64,000 bases of DNA from Tricholoma matsutake (taxonomy: Eukaryota > Basidiomycota > Agaricomycetes > Agaricales > Tricholomataceae), in contig AP026542.1 of assembly GCA_026075535.2 (NCBI GenBank), positions 6,262,001-6,326,000 on the forward strand. The letters are read 5' to 3'. This document shows positions 35,045-45,227 of the stretch, piece by piece (the stretch's first letter is position 1; each line of letters begins with the position of its first letter). The translations under genes were made by a program, and so were the position numbers. The notes under the pieces are model-generated. The model saw nothing but the letters and a program-made list of their open reading frames with translations. It searched no databases and was not told where the DNA came from.

Positions 35045-35502
35045 TGCGGATTGGAACGTAGAGATATGGTAAGATATGAATCACATGAAGTGTTTATGTA
35101 ACTATGACGCGCGCTTTGCTTTTCTAAATTAAAGCAAGGTATGCACCGACAGTGCATCACTACCACAAATAGTTCACAACCTTGATACATGATCTCTGCC
35201 TCTACTGCTACAAGAGTGCGCCTTATTATGGAAGATCAGAGCTTGGAGGGAGAGGAGGAGATGGAGACCGCCGTGCGTATTATGAGGGAGAGCGCGAATT
35301 ACGGCGTGGCCATGTTTCCGGAGGGTGGAGGATCTGCAACTCACAATTGAGTGATATGGCTAGGACTATACATTTTTGCATGCACCAGGACGAATTTGCT
35401 GGAAATCACACATTTCCTACGTAAACACCAATTGTTCGTTATACAAGCAACCCAGCGAATATTGGCATTTTTGAACAAGACATCCAATATGCATACGGCA
35501 TA
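35045..35502. other. Intergenic with small open frame
   Basis: Contains a plus-strand ATG-started frame of 53 codons at 35189-35350 (begins MISASTATRV, ends GGGSATHN). No ribosomal or splice context supports it strongly. The remainder shows nothing clear. Confidence 0.3.
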
Positions 35503-36514
35503 CTAATCCCACCCGCTTGCGCCTGTCACAGTGGCGTCCGCACCCCATCCACCAGCAGCACCTGTAGGTTCAGCAGACCAGTCGGAGGGTCCTCCTGGGG
35601 CGGGATCGGCAGCCCAGTCAAGCGCAGCTAAAAAGTGTCATGAGAACTTATTCACCGAAAAGCTTGAAATCCGAACTAATACCTCCTTCCTGTGCAACCA
35701 AAGCTGGATTGATACCTCCTATTTGGGGTGCGCCAGATACGTCCCAGTCAGATACCGGGGCACCCTCGGTTTCACCTCCATGCTGTGCTGCTTTGGCAGC
35801 GGCCTCCTCTTGTTGCTGCTTCTCAACCTCTTCGGGATCCCTGTAGAAGAACATGTCGACCATGACATTCCAGCCATCGCTGGTCCGAGGGATGGTTCCT
35901 CTGAGCCTCAAGACTTCTCGTGCCAACAACCACCAGATGAGACCAATTGAATGTCTTGTCTTGTTGTTTGTCGGGATAGCAACGTCGACAAATTTGAGAG
36001 GGGCATCAGTGTCGCAGAGAGCAATGACTGGAATGTTGACATATGATGCTTCGCGGATAGCCTGATGGTCCACGCGAGGATCAGTTACTACAATGAGGCG
36101 AGGCTCTTTGAAGGACCGAGTAATGTAGTTGGTGAAGGAACCAGGAGTAAAACGACCAGCAATAGCTTGGGCACCGGTATTGGCGGCATATTTGAGCACA
36201 GCGCGATGTCCGTAGGGGCGAGCGGAGATGACGCATACATCATTCGGGTTCTCGACAGCTGCGATGACCCGGGCAGCTAGCACAAGCTTCTCCCATGTTT
36301 TCCCAATGTTTAAGATGTGAATCCCTGTGATGTCAATCACATTCTATGCTATGATAGAATTCATCGACAGTCACGTACCGTCGGCTCTCCTTTTCCAGAC
36401 GTAAGGCTCCATCTGCTTATCGCAGTTTTTCGTGCCAATATAGCATTGGGCAGCCAGAAGGAGCTGGATCTCCTCCTCATTTGCACTCAAGACGGATGGT
36501 AGTTTAGAGGCCAT
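35503..36514 (-). CDS. rps0: 40S ribosomal protein uS2 (RPS0/RPSA), 300 aa
   Basis: Exons 36514-36379, 36324-35683 and 35627-35503 give 301 codons. The S2 signatures are clear: [60 protein letters not shown] and [20 protein letters not shown]. The Ala/Gly/Trp-rich tail ([19 protein letters not shown]) resembles the laminin-receptor tail of eukaryotic RPSA. It is a component of the small cytosolic ribosomal subunit needed for 20S pre-rRNA maturation. The start codon follows the conserved [16 protein letters not shown]. Confidence 0.95.
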
Positions 36515-36941
36515 TAACTGTAAGATGAACCTGCATCATGTCAACATCCAATCGTAAAGAAGCGCATCCATCCAATAACATGGAGTCGTTGTTGGCGTAG
36601 ATGGTACAGAAGTGCAATAAACACGCACCGTGAAGCTTCCGGCTATGAACGACGTTCACGATCGGCTTTCAGATCGTTTTGTGAGTGGCGGATGTCGTTC
36701 GAACGGTGTGTGTGGGAGTGGGCAATTCCGGCTATAGCCGCGTCAGCCGGATTTGGACGCATATGAATAAATTGGCCAAAACAGTGACCCACTCAAATTT
36801 TGAGTTTGTACATGGTTCTCCCCAGTCAAATGAGACATGTAGCCATGTTATTATATAGTATAGATCGTTATTACACCAAAATACAGTGATATATGTCCAT
36901 AATAGTGCCTGTAAATGACTGCATTCTAATATTAGAGATCA
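36515..36941. other. Intergenic: RPS0 promoter and border of the repeat cluster
   Basis: This 427-bp stretch marks the border between host genes and mobile elements. The first 200 bp should be the RPS0 promoter. No named box was recognised. Confidence 0.4.
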
Positions 36942-37697
36942 TCATTCACAAGCACCATCATCTTCAACCACATCCAAGTCAATGAACTCCCCTTCATCCT
37001 GTGGGTCTTTCACTCCAATATCATCATCTATTTCCTCTCCATTCTGCTGTCCAGGCAAATTCCACTCCCCTGCTTCCAAAGACAAAATTGCACCAATAAG
37101 GGCAATTTTAAGGTCTCCAACTTTGGATCTTGCAGATACTTTGTCAAGATTGGGAGCACCTGCATTTCTGAATGCTCCAAGTTGCTTTTTGAGATCATTT
37201 CCTACCATCTTCTGTATCTTGTCCTTGTCCAACTCCAACTGAAGTTCCTCAATTTCCTTTTTTCTTTGTGCTGCTGCTTCCTTCCATTTATTTGCAGCCT
37301 CCTCTTGCTTCTGATTTTTTTCTTGTCAACATACAACCATTTCCTTTCATTTGGCCCAATCTTTTTCTTTATATGCATGAGCCTGCTCACAAAGAAACTT
37401 GAAATCTCCAGGTTCTGTAAATAATGCATTCATGAAGTTTTGAGCATTATTGTGTTCAAACATTGCAAGTGCATTATAATTTGTCATGGTAAGTTGGGGC
37501 TTCATTTGCATTTGAATGCAAAAAGCACCCAGTGCACCTTCATTGACATCATTTGTTGCTGGCATCCATGCAAGTTCCTTCTCTTCAGCTGTACACTGAT
37601 CAATGAATCCATCAGGTGCAAACTCCAATGTAAATCATTTCCATGTCCCTTTGCTCCTTTGAAGAAGGCAGTAAGCAGTCCACAAATATGAGGAAAT
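36942..37697 (-). pseudogene. Decayed gene remnant, interrupted by gypsy element A
   Basis: On the minus strand, 37628-36942 read as one frame with two TGA codons (about 37349 and 37328). It begins EFAPDGFIDQCTAEEKELAW, passes through a Lys/Glu coiled coil (QEKNQKQEEAANKWKEAAAQ) and ends in an acidic tail. Upstream bases 37690-37630 continue it in another frame (HICGLLTAFFKGAKG), implying one indel. The family looks like a multicopy basidiomycete protein of unknown function; I recognise no domain. The 5' part is missing because element A begins at 37698. Confidence 0.55.
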
Positions 37698-37911
37698 TGT
37701 AAGCATGCTTACAACTGTTTACTAAGTACAATACAGACACACACTCACAGCATCAAGATCTCTTCTTCCCTTTTTCCCCATCATCACGATCTTCCTCTCC
37801 CTCTAGCTAGAGTTTCCCTTTCCCCTCTCAATATATACATTGAGCCTGGTCTGTCTTGTCTGATCTCCTTCTGTTTCCCTGTCTTGGTGAACCCTGCACA
37901 ACAGGGTTACA
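37698..37911 (+). repeat. 5' LTR of element A
   Basis: It runs from TGTAAGC to TTACA. Its first 16 bases form a perfect palindrome (TGTAAGCATGCTTACA). It is followed at once by C and about fifteen T, where a tRNA primer-binding site would be expected. Confidence 0.8.
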
Positions 37912-38273
37912 CTTTTTTTTTTTTTTGAACATCATTCTCTGTATAATCCCCGCCGAACTGTACACATCATACAACAACTGCTGAACCCCCCTTGCTGAGC
38001 ACCATAACTGCCCAACCTGCCATTCACACGCAGCCGAGCGCAGCTGTTCCTGACATTCAGATGAACGTAACCACGACCCTGCCATCTGTCCCATCGTCGA
38101 ATCCCAACACAGACCTCACTGTTGTGGATCCCACCCTTCCTGCAGATGCGCCGAGCCCTCTGACCACCCCTGACACTACACCAGCTGCCTCAGTGCAAAC
38201 GATCACACATACAGCCACCCAGATAGACTTGACGACCTCTGATTGTACCCCACTACTCCGAAAAAGTAACACC

Positions 38274-39376
38274 ATGACATCCTCCAATGGTCTTGCCAAA
38301 TGTTTACATGCTGAACCAAAGAAGATCCCTCCTCACCACAGGCGAGATCTCACCTCTGGTCATGAGGCAGTGGGAAATGTGCTGTGAAGACTTCTTCTCC
38401 GTGAACAAAAAGATCGAGGACGCTGACCATGTTGCTGCTATACTCCCTGGACTGAAAGACATGTGAGCGCAGGACTGGATTGCCACACACTGCAATGAGC
38501 TGATTGAGTTGATGTTTGCTGAGTTCCGGAAAGAACTGAGGAAGGAGTTCCTTCTGGAGAATTGGGACAATGACCTGCACTCCCACATCTGCAATTCACG
38601 CCTGAAACCCTCTGACAATTTTGCAACCTGGTTGAACGACATCCATCACATGAACATTGTGCTGCGTGGCACAGACTATCACTTCTCAGATGATGCCCTG
38701 CAGATGCAATTGGAGAGCCTTCTTGACACCGACCTACACAGCCACTCGAAACTCTGAAAGATCAAAGAACTGGTCAAAGTGGCCTGCGATAAGGCTGGAA
38801 AGAAAATGGAGGAGGCACGACTAAGGCTGAACACGAGTGTGGGTCACTCACAGGTACCTGTGGGTTGAACCATGGGAATACTCATTGGTATGCACACTCA
38901 CAGGTCTGGGTCATCCATGGGAAAATACTCATGCAGATCTGAGTATGGCTTTTTGGCACAATAATACTCATGAGTTCAGATCCAGGTCACCCATGGGTGC
39001 ACTCGTGTTCAGCATTAGGCATGACTGGCCACGTGGATCTCTGAGATCCAGAAATTAGCTGAGGAATGCTCAAACAACACAAAGCGATACCTGGATGTGG
39101 CAGAGGAGTTGCAACATGCACCAACATGACAGGCGCTCAACCAATTCACGTGCATATAATGCTAGTGCTGGGAAGAGTTCCCATCCTGCCAATGCATCCA
39201 CCCCCTCCTCGTCATCTGGCCATAGCAAACCCCCCCATCTGACTGAAAATGAGTGCACCTTGCTGTTCAAACACCAGGGTTGCCTGAAATGCCATTGGGA
39301 ATACCAAAATCACTGATCCCCAAACTGTCCTAATGACTTCCCTGATGGATGTAACTACAAGGAAGTTACGGAGGAG
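38274..39376 (+). pseudogene. Element A gag remnant with zinc knuckle
   Basis: The capsid-like part is read at about 38336-38823 (CCEDFFSVNKKIEDADHV, CNELIELMFAEFRKELRKEF). It is interrupted by TGA at about 38466 and 38755 and by the 192-bp MITE. After the MITE a variant zinc knuckle (GCLKCHWEYQNH ... C, spacing C-x2-C-x6-H-x4-C) lies at about 39265-39340. Frames shift at least once. Confidence 0.6.
38824..39015. mobile_element. 192-bp MITE with TA target duplication
   Basis: Left end AGGCTGAACACGAGTG and the inverted right end (ATGCTGAACACGAGTG on the other strand) match at 15 of 16 bases. TA flanks both sides (38822-38823, 39016-39017), as for Tc1/mariner-derived MITEs. It splits element A's gag. 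No coding capacity. Confidence 0.75.
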
Positions 39377-41105
39377 ATGTTACTCTCCCACAAACGCAGC
39401 ACAAATGTACCAAACAATGCTCGACCCATGGCCATCATCAGCTCCACTACTCACATTGAGGCTGTGGAGGATAGCGAGTCATCTTTTGTGGCAGGAGCAG
39501 TCATGCTGTCAAGCATCCTGGGAGCTGGTTCTGAATCTGATGAGGAGGTATGTGCAGACCTCACCAGACATCATTTTTGCTGGGCCTGTTCATTGATGGG
39601 TCCTGATGCTGATGAGCCCCTTACAGTGAACAGTATGCTGGACTGTGGAGCACATGTTGTGCTCATAGAGGAGGGTCTCATCAACACACTTGGACTTCGT
39701 CGCTTTCGCCTACATAAACCTGAAACTGTTTTGCTTGCAATAGAAAATGGAGCCTCATCACGGACTACTCTGAATGAATTCGTTAAAATCTCACCTTTCG
39801 CTCCGGATGGCCAATGGTCATCTAATTCCATTAAAGCTATAATCGTGCCAAAACTTTGTGTTCCACTGCTTCTTGGCATTCCGTTCTTAAAAGTTAACAA
39901 GATTGTAATGGACTTTGATTCTCGTACTGCTATAGACAAACAATGTAGTTATGACCTTCTGAACCCTCAAGTGTTCAAGTATAGAAAATGTGTGTACACC
40001 CCAAAAGTGGAGAGGGCAATGAAGAAAGAATCAAAGGAGAAAATGAAGACAGCCCTCACAGAACTGATAGAAGTGTGCCAAGAGAGACTAAAAGTGGGTA
40101 AATGTGTACCGGAGGAAGTTAAGCCTCTGGACATGGCTGGTATGATCAAGACCAGAATCAAATGCTTGTCAGCAGAAGAGAAGCTTAGGAAAACTGAGGA
40201 GGAGCTGATGCAGGAATTTAGAGATGTTTTCGAACCTATTCCCCACATTGAAAACCTGCCACATAACATCACTGCGAGGATCAAGCTGAAAAATGCCGAG
40301 CAGATGATCAAGTCATGAACATATGCATGCCCCCGAAAGTTTAGGGATGCTTGGCAGATACTGATCCAACAACACTTGGATGTTGGACGCATTCGACCAT
40401 CCTCCTCATCTCACGCTTCTCCCACATTCATTATACTGAAAATGGACCTGACTGTACTGCCAAGATGGGTGAATGACTACAGGCAGCTCAACAAGAACAC
40501 AGTGACAGATTCACACCCACTACCACATATTGATGACATCTTGAACGATTGTGCCAAAGGTCAGATTTGGGCGACCATTGACATGACTAATAGCTTTTTC
40601 CAGATGTGTATGCATCCTGACAACATTCTGCTAACAGTGGTTACAACACCATTTGGGTTGTTCAAGTGGAACATTATGCCAATGGGTTTGAAGAACGCTC
40701 TGGCTATCCACCAACATCGTGTGACTGTGGCACTGAGGCCATGGATTGGAAAGATATGTCATATCTATCTTGATGACATTGTAATCTGGTCTAACTCTCT
40801 TGAAGAGCATTGTCATAATGTCAGAACAATATTGTGTGCTTTGTGCGAGGCAAATTCATACTGTAACCCAAAGAAGACGCACCTCTTTCAAACCGAAATT
40901 GTTTTCCTTGGACACCGCATCTCTAGGCATGGAATCGAGGTGGATTCAAAAAAGGCTGACAGGATTGTGAACTGGCCACGCCCACAAATGGCAATGCAGG
41001 TCCAACAATTCTGTGACCTGGTGTGGTATATCGCACATTTCCTGCCAAATATCACCAAGCACACACATATTTTGACAGAATTAACGACAAAAAAGTGTAA
41101 TAAGG
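39377..41105 (+). pseudogene. Element A pol, first part: protease and reverse transcriptase
   Basis: The frame is open except for one TGA at 40316-40318, where related elements suggest Arg. The protease-like site reads MLDCGAHVVLI, with Cys in place of Ser/Thr in the D-S/T-G triad. RT motifs are LPRWVNDYRQLNK, MTNSFFQMCMHPDN, TTPFGLFKWNIMPMGLKNAL and catalytic YLDDIVIWSN. The frame stops at KKCNK, exactly where element D is inserted, and resumes at 53157. Confidence 0.85.
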
Positions 41106-41307
41106 TGTAAGAGAACTGTTTCTCTTACAACTTGCATACACGTGATTACGAACTATTACTTACATCAGCTACACAATCACATGACTATCACATGCGAGTT
41201 CCTTGGTTACACAACCCATTTGTCATAGTAGAGTAATCTTCCTTGAATCGATACCACATTCCTCACAGCTTGGTCCCTTGAGTGTTGGGAGAGCACTCTC
41301 CCTTCCA
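41106..41307 (+). repeat. 5' LTR of element D
   Basis: It begins with an inverted repeat TGTAAGAGA / TCTCTTACA separated by six bases. It is followed by C and eight T at the primer-binding position. Confidence 0.9.
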
Positions 41308-42036
41308 CTTTTTTTTGTGATGAGTGTAATTCACCTAAAAAGAAGTGACATCAATACCGACACCTTATCCCGTGTTATCTCCTGTGTTACCCCCAGTGTT
41401 ATCTCTGTGTTACCCATGACTTCTGTTTAAATGCACACCATGCCACGCCCACTGCCTCTTCAAATCACCAGAAAAACTACGTCACTAGCGAGCTCTGCAT
41501 CATCGTCTCTTGCGCATATAGTCACCTTAGATTTAATATATATACAACACCCTTTCACTTCACATTTTTTGCGACAGGTCATTACCCAATTCTTGCCTGC
41601 CCCCACACCCTCACAACCTGTCTCGCAAACTGTCCACTCATATCCCTCTCACCACCTGGAGCAAGGGACGTGTACTTCTGCCACTGGCATCCTCAAGTCC
41701 CCTGACAACACCGCCAAGCTCACCCGACCTTGCCCAGACACCCCCTGCCTCTGCACCCAGCACCTCACATCCTAGTCCTCCAGACTCTTCATCAGACTCA
41801 TCTGACTCTGACTCCATCCTGAATTCTCCAATGGACAACACCCCATATGCCCCAGCTGTAGTCACCGGTGGAAAGGGCAACCATGTGCCTGTGTTATCAG
41901 CTGGACGTATCACGATCACAGCGGTACGTGTTTTCGAAAATGCATGTCGAAGGTTCTTTCAGAACAAGAAGATAGCTGAAGATGAGCGCGTGGTGAATGT
42001 GATTTACAACTTTGAAGGATCCTCGGTACAGTCCTG

Positions 42037-44643
42037 CATCAGGAAAAATGACTTGTGTCCCAGGACACCTTCAGAGACTTTGGGTTGCTCCCAGATGCTC
42101 CCAGAGCTTTCAAGGCTCCAAAGCTCAAAAGTTCTCCCAGAGACTCAGAGGAACAAGTGTTGAGGTTGAGTGGGGTTGCCAGGGTATCTGAAGGCATCTC
42201 AAGGTCACACAAATATCATCAAAAGCCATAAGGAGCACCTTTCAGATGGCTCAATTTTCCTTATCCTCTCAGCCTTGTCAGCTTTAGCAGCTTTGATGGT
42301 CAACAATGATGATATTATTTATGGAATGTATAAACACAAAATTGGTAAATTACTCCACCACCACTGCCTTCACTCATGAATGAGCGAATGGTCCAGGTTC
42401 CTTCCAAGTGTTGCCTGGTTTTGGTTTGTGCCCATTCGCTGCATTTTGTAGCCTGTAGTCACTGGAATAAAGATAAGATTAGTAAAAAAAACAAATCAAT
42501 GAAAGAATAAAGAAAAAGAAAACATACCAGATCTTGGAGGCATTGCTGCAACTCAGGGTTTCATCACCTTAGTTGTCGCCTTTGTGTCATGCATGCTCCC
42601 CGCATATTGTTAGGGCTTCCCAGTGGTTTCGTTGTTGGCTGGACCTCGTTGGTGCTGAGTTGCTGTCATCATCGGTATTCCTGGTCATTTGTGCTCCTGT
42701 GCCTCGGTGGCCCCGGTCTTGTCATTCCGTCATTGTGGTTGGCAGCCCTGTGTTCCTGTGTTGCTCGTTGGCCCTTGGTCATTGACGTGCATCACCACTG
42801 TTTTGCTCTCCGCTCCGTTGCACTCTGTTCATAGAAGTTGTAAGTAACAAAAGATGAGGACGAAAAAGAAGAAAAGAAGATAAGTTTAGCTTGGGAGGCA
42901 CACCCTCCCACCTCATAGTAACTAAAACCAATGTAAGATTAGTAAAATAATAAAAAAGAAGAAATGAAAAACATACCAGAGGGCCCGGGACCCACATTGT
43001 CGCTGCCATCCTCATCCCTGTCCTTGTCTTTGTCCTTGTCCTTGGCCTTGTTCGCCATCTTTGCCTTTGTGTTCGTCTTTGCCATCTTTGCCTTCATCTT
43101 TGTCTTTGTCTTCACTGTCTTCACAGTCCTCCCCATTGTGTCGTTGGTGCTCTTCATTTGTGGTGTTGATGTGGCAGGTTGGGATGCTGGAGGTGTGGCC
43201 TTGGTGTTGTTGAAGTCCCTTTTGGTGTTGTTCCCTCATGGGTATGCCAAACCCATGCAGATCCCTACCTGTTGGAACTTGAGGTAATGAACAAGGACCA
43301 CAATCTCCTTGTCCAACTGCAGGTAAGGCATGGAGTTCTTCAAAAATGCCAAGATTTGTGGGAAACAATTTGGCCAACCAAGTTGTTTCCCACCCCTCTT
43401 ACCGACACAACACTTTCCCTGTGTTTTGTGCTTTGCTCTCGTGTTTAATCCAGAATAGTTCTATATAAAATGTTTGAGATTTCACCTCACTTGCCAGTGC
43501 ACACTAAATCTGAGTCCATTCTAAATGACACCATGACCTACAACTTGTAAAGTTGTAACAAGTTGATGAGTTCTGCTTTGTGATCTTTTCTAATCTAATA
43601 TTCATGTCATTCAGAGCACAGAGGCCTATGATATGCTGTCCTTTCGTATGTTGATGTTTTCATTTCAAAGTGGCTACAACATGAATATGGCAGAACTTGG
43701 TGAGTTCTGCTTCATTTTCCATGATCTTATATTTGATTCTAATCTATTTACATGTAGTTTGAAGTGCCAAATGAGACGAGAGGCCTACGTCAATTTGTTC
43801 TTTTGCATTTTGACATTTTCACTTTGTAGGGGTTACAACATACTAGGTATGGCAGAACTCAACGAGTTCTGCTTCATGATCTTACATTTAATTCTAATCT
43901 ATTTACATGTCGCTTAAAGGGCCCAGTGAGACGAGAGGCCTATGCCAATTCATTCTTTTGCATTTCGATGTTTTCACTTTGCAGGGGTTACAATTTGGGT
44001 ATGGTAGAACTCGTTGAGTTGTGCTTTGTTTCTCATGATCCTATATTTGATTCTAATCTATTTACATGTCATTTGAAGGGCCCAGTGAGACAAGAGGCCT
44101 ACGTCAATCCGTTCTTTTGCATTTCAAAGTTTTTACTTTGTAGGGGTTACAACATAGGTATGGCAGAACTCAGTGAGTTCTGCTTCGTTTTTCATGATCT
44201 TATATTTGATTCTAATCTAATTACATGTCGTTCGAAGGGCCCAGTGAGACGAGAGGCCTAAGTCAAACCGTTCTTCTGCATTTTGAAGTTCTTGCTTTGC
44301 AGATGTTACAATTTGGGTCTGGCAGAACACGGTGAGTTCTGCTTTGTTTCTCATGATCCTATATTTGATTCTAATCTAGTTACATGTTGTTCAAATGGCC
44401 CAGTGAGTTGAGAGGCTTATGTTGATGTATCATTTGCATTATGGAAGTTTTGATTTGTGTAAGTAGAAATATAGATCAATTACTGTGGTAGATACTCATG
44501 GTGTTTACTAAAAAACCATATGTGTTTCTGAGGTACCCTGTGTTCCCTTGAGATACTTTGAGAAGCCCTGGGAAGAGCCAGGTACCCTGAGAACAGTCAG
44601 GAGCCCTGGGAGTATTCTGAGTCCAAAAGTGTTTTTCCTGATG
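42037..44643. mobile_element. TIR element F (non-autonomous DNA transposon) in gag of D
   Basis: The 12-bp ends CATCAGGAAAAA are perfect inverted repeats (42037-42048; 44632-44643), and similarity continues weakly inward with CCCAG-rich subterminal sequence. Flanking TG (42035-42036, 44644-44645) may be a 2-bp target duplication; removing F plus one TG restores D's gag. No transposase was found. Content: a Lys/Asp-type hexamer-rich tract (43017-43130) and a large minisatellite. Confidence 0.75.
43571..44430. repeat. Minisatellite of about 159-bp units inside element F
   Basis: Six units start near 43571, 43705, 43867, 44019, 44178 and 44337 (periods 134-162). Each has GAGTTCTGCTT, a TTTGATTCTAATCTA block, GCCCAGTGAGACGAGAGGCC and GGGGTTACAA. 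Divergence among units is modest. Confidence 0.9.
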
Positions 44644-45227
44644 TGGGTCAACACACACCACGATCGCCTTCTACTGCTCACCTTCCCTGCATTTATGCTC
44701 AAATTCAAGAAGAAATTCCTGCCAACCAACTGGCAAGATGACTTGGTAGCTATGCAAATCTCAGTGCAGAGCGCACAAACATTCCTTTTGTGGACAGAAG
44801 CAGTGCGCGAGGCTAACGCTGAATTAGGAATTGCCAGTTCCGACTACCACATTGAAGAAGCCAAATTATGAGCCCATTTCGTCCCTCGACTCTCAGTGGT
44901 CCTCAAAGGGGTCCTACAACACGAACAACATCCACGGCATGTTCGATAACATCACAGACCTTGAGGCGTGGATCCAGTGAGTCCACCTGCTCGATGTAGA
45001 AAACCTGAATAAGCGCGAAGAATGGGTCAAGATTGTGCAAGCTGCAGCATGCACGAACACAAAAACTACATGTGCTACTGCGGGGACGGGGAACGCCATC
45101 GTGGCATCCAATTCCACTACCAATCCCGCCATCCTCATGAACTCAACAAACAGCAGTCAAACATTCACTGCTAACTCCAGCTGAACATGATCTCCTTAAG
45201 GCTCACCGCAGTTGTTTCTGTTGCAGA

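Larger units (their letters stand above)
41815..45227 (+). pseudogene. Element D gag, split by element F
   Basis: Gag reads in 41831-42036 (ITAVRVFENACRRFFQNKKI, VVNVIYNFEGSSVQS) and resumes at 44646 (WVNTHHDRLLLLTFPAFMLK, DDLVAMQISVQSAQTFLLWT). Removing F rejoins SSVQS to WVNT in frame. Stops (TGA at 44869-44871 and others) break the C-terminal part. A zinc-knuckle-like CCRLFYAGHFAGDC lies at the gag-pol junction near 45220-45260. Confidence 0.7.

Noticed and set aside
42939..43287. Lys/Asp-repeat or Phe/Val-repeat protein in element F
   Set aside because: Both strands give repetitive frames from a hexamer-type simple repeat (CTTGTC/CTTTGT), so this is better explained as microsatellite.
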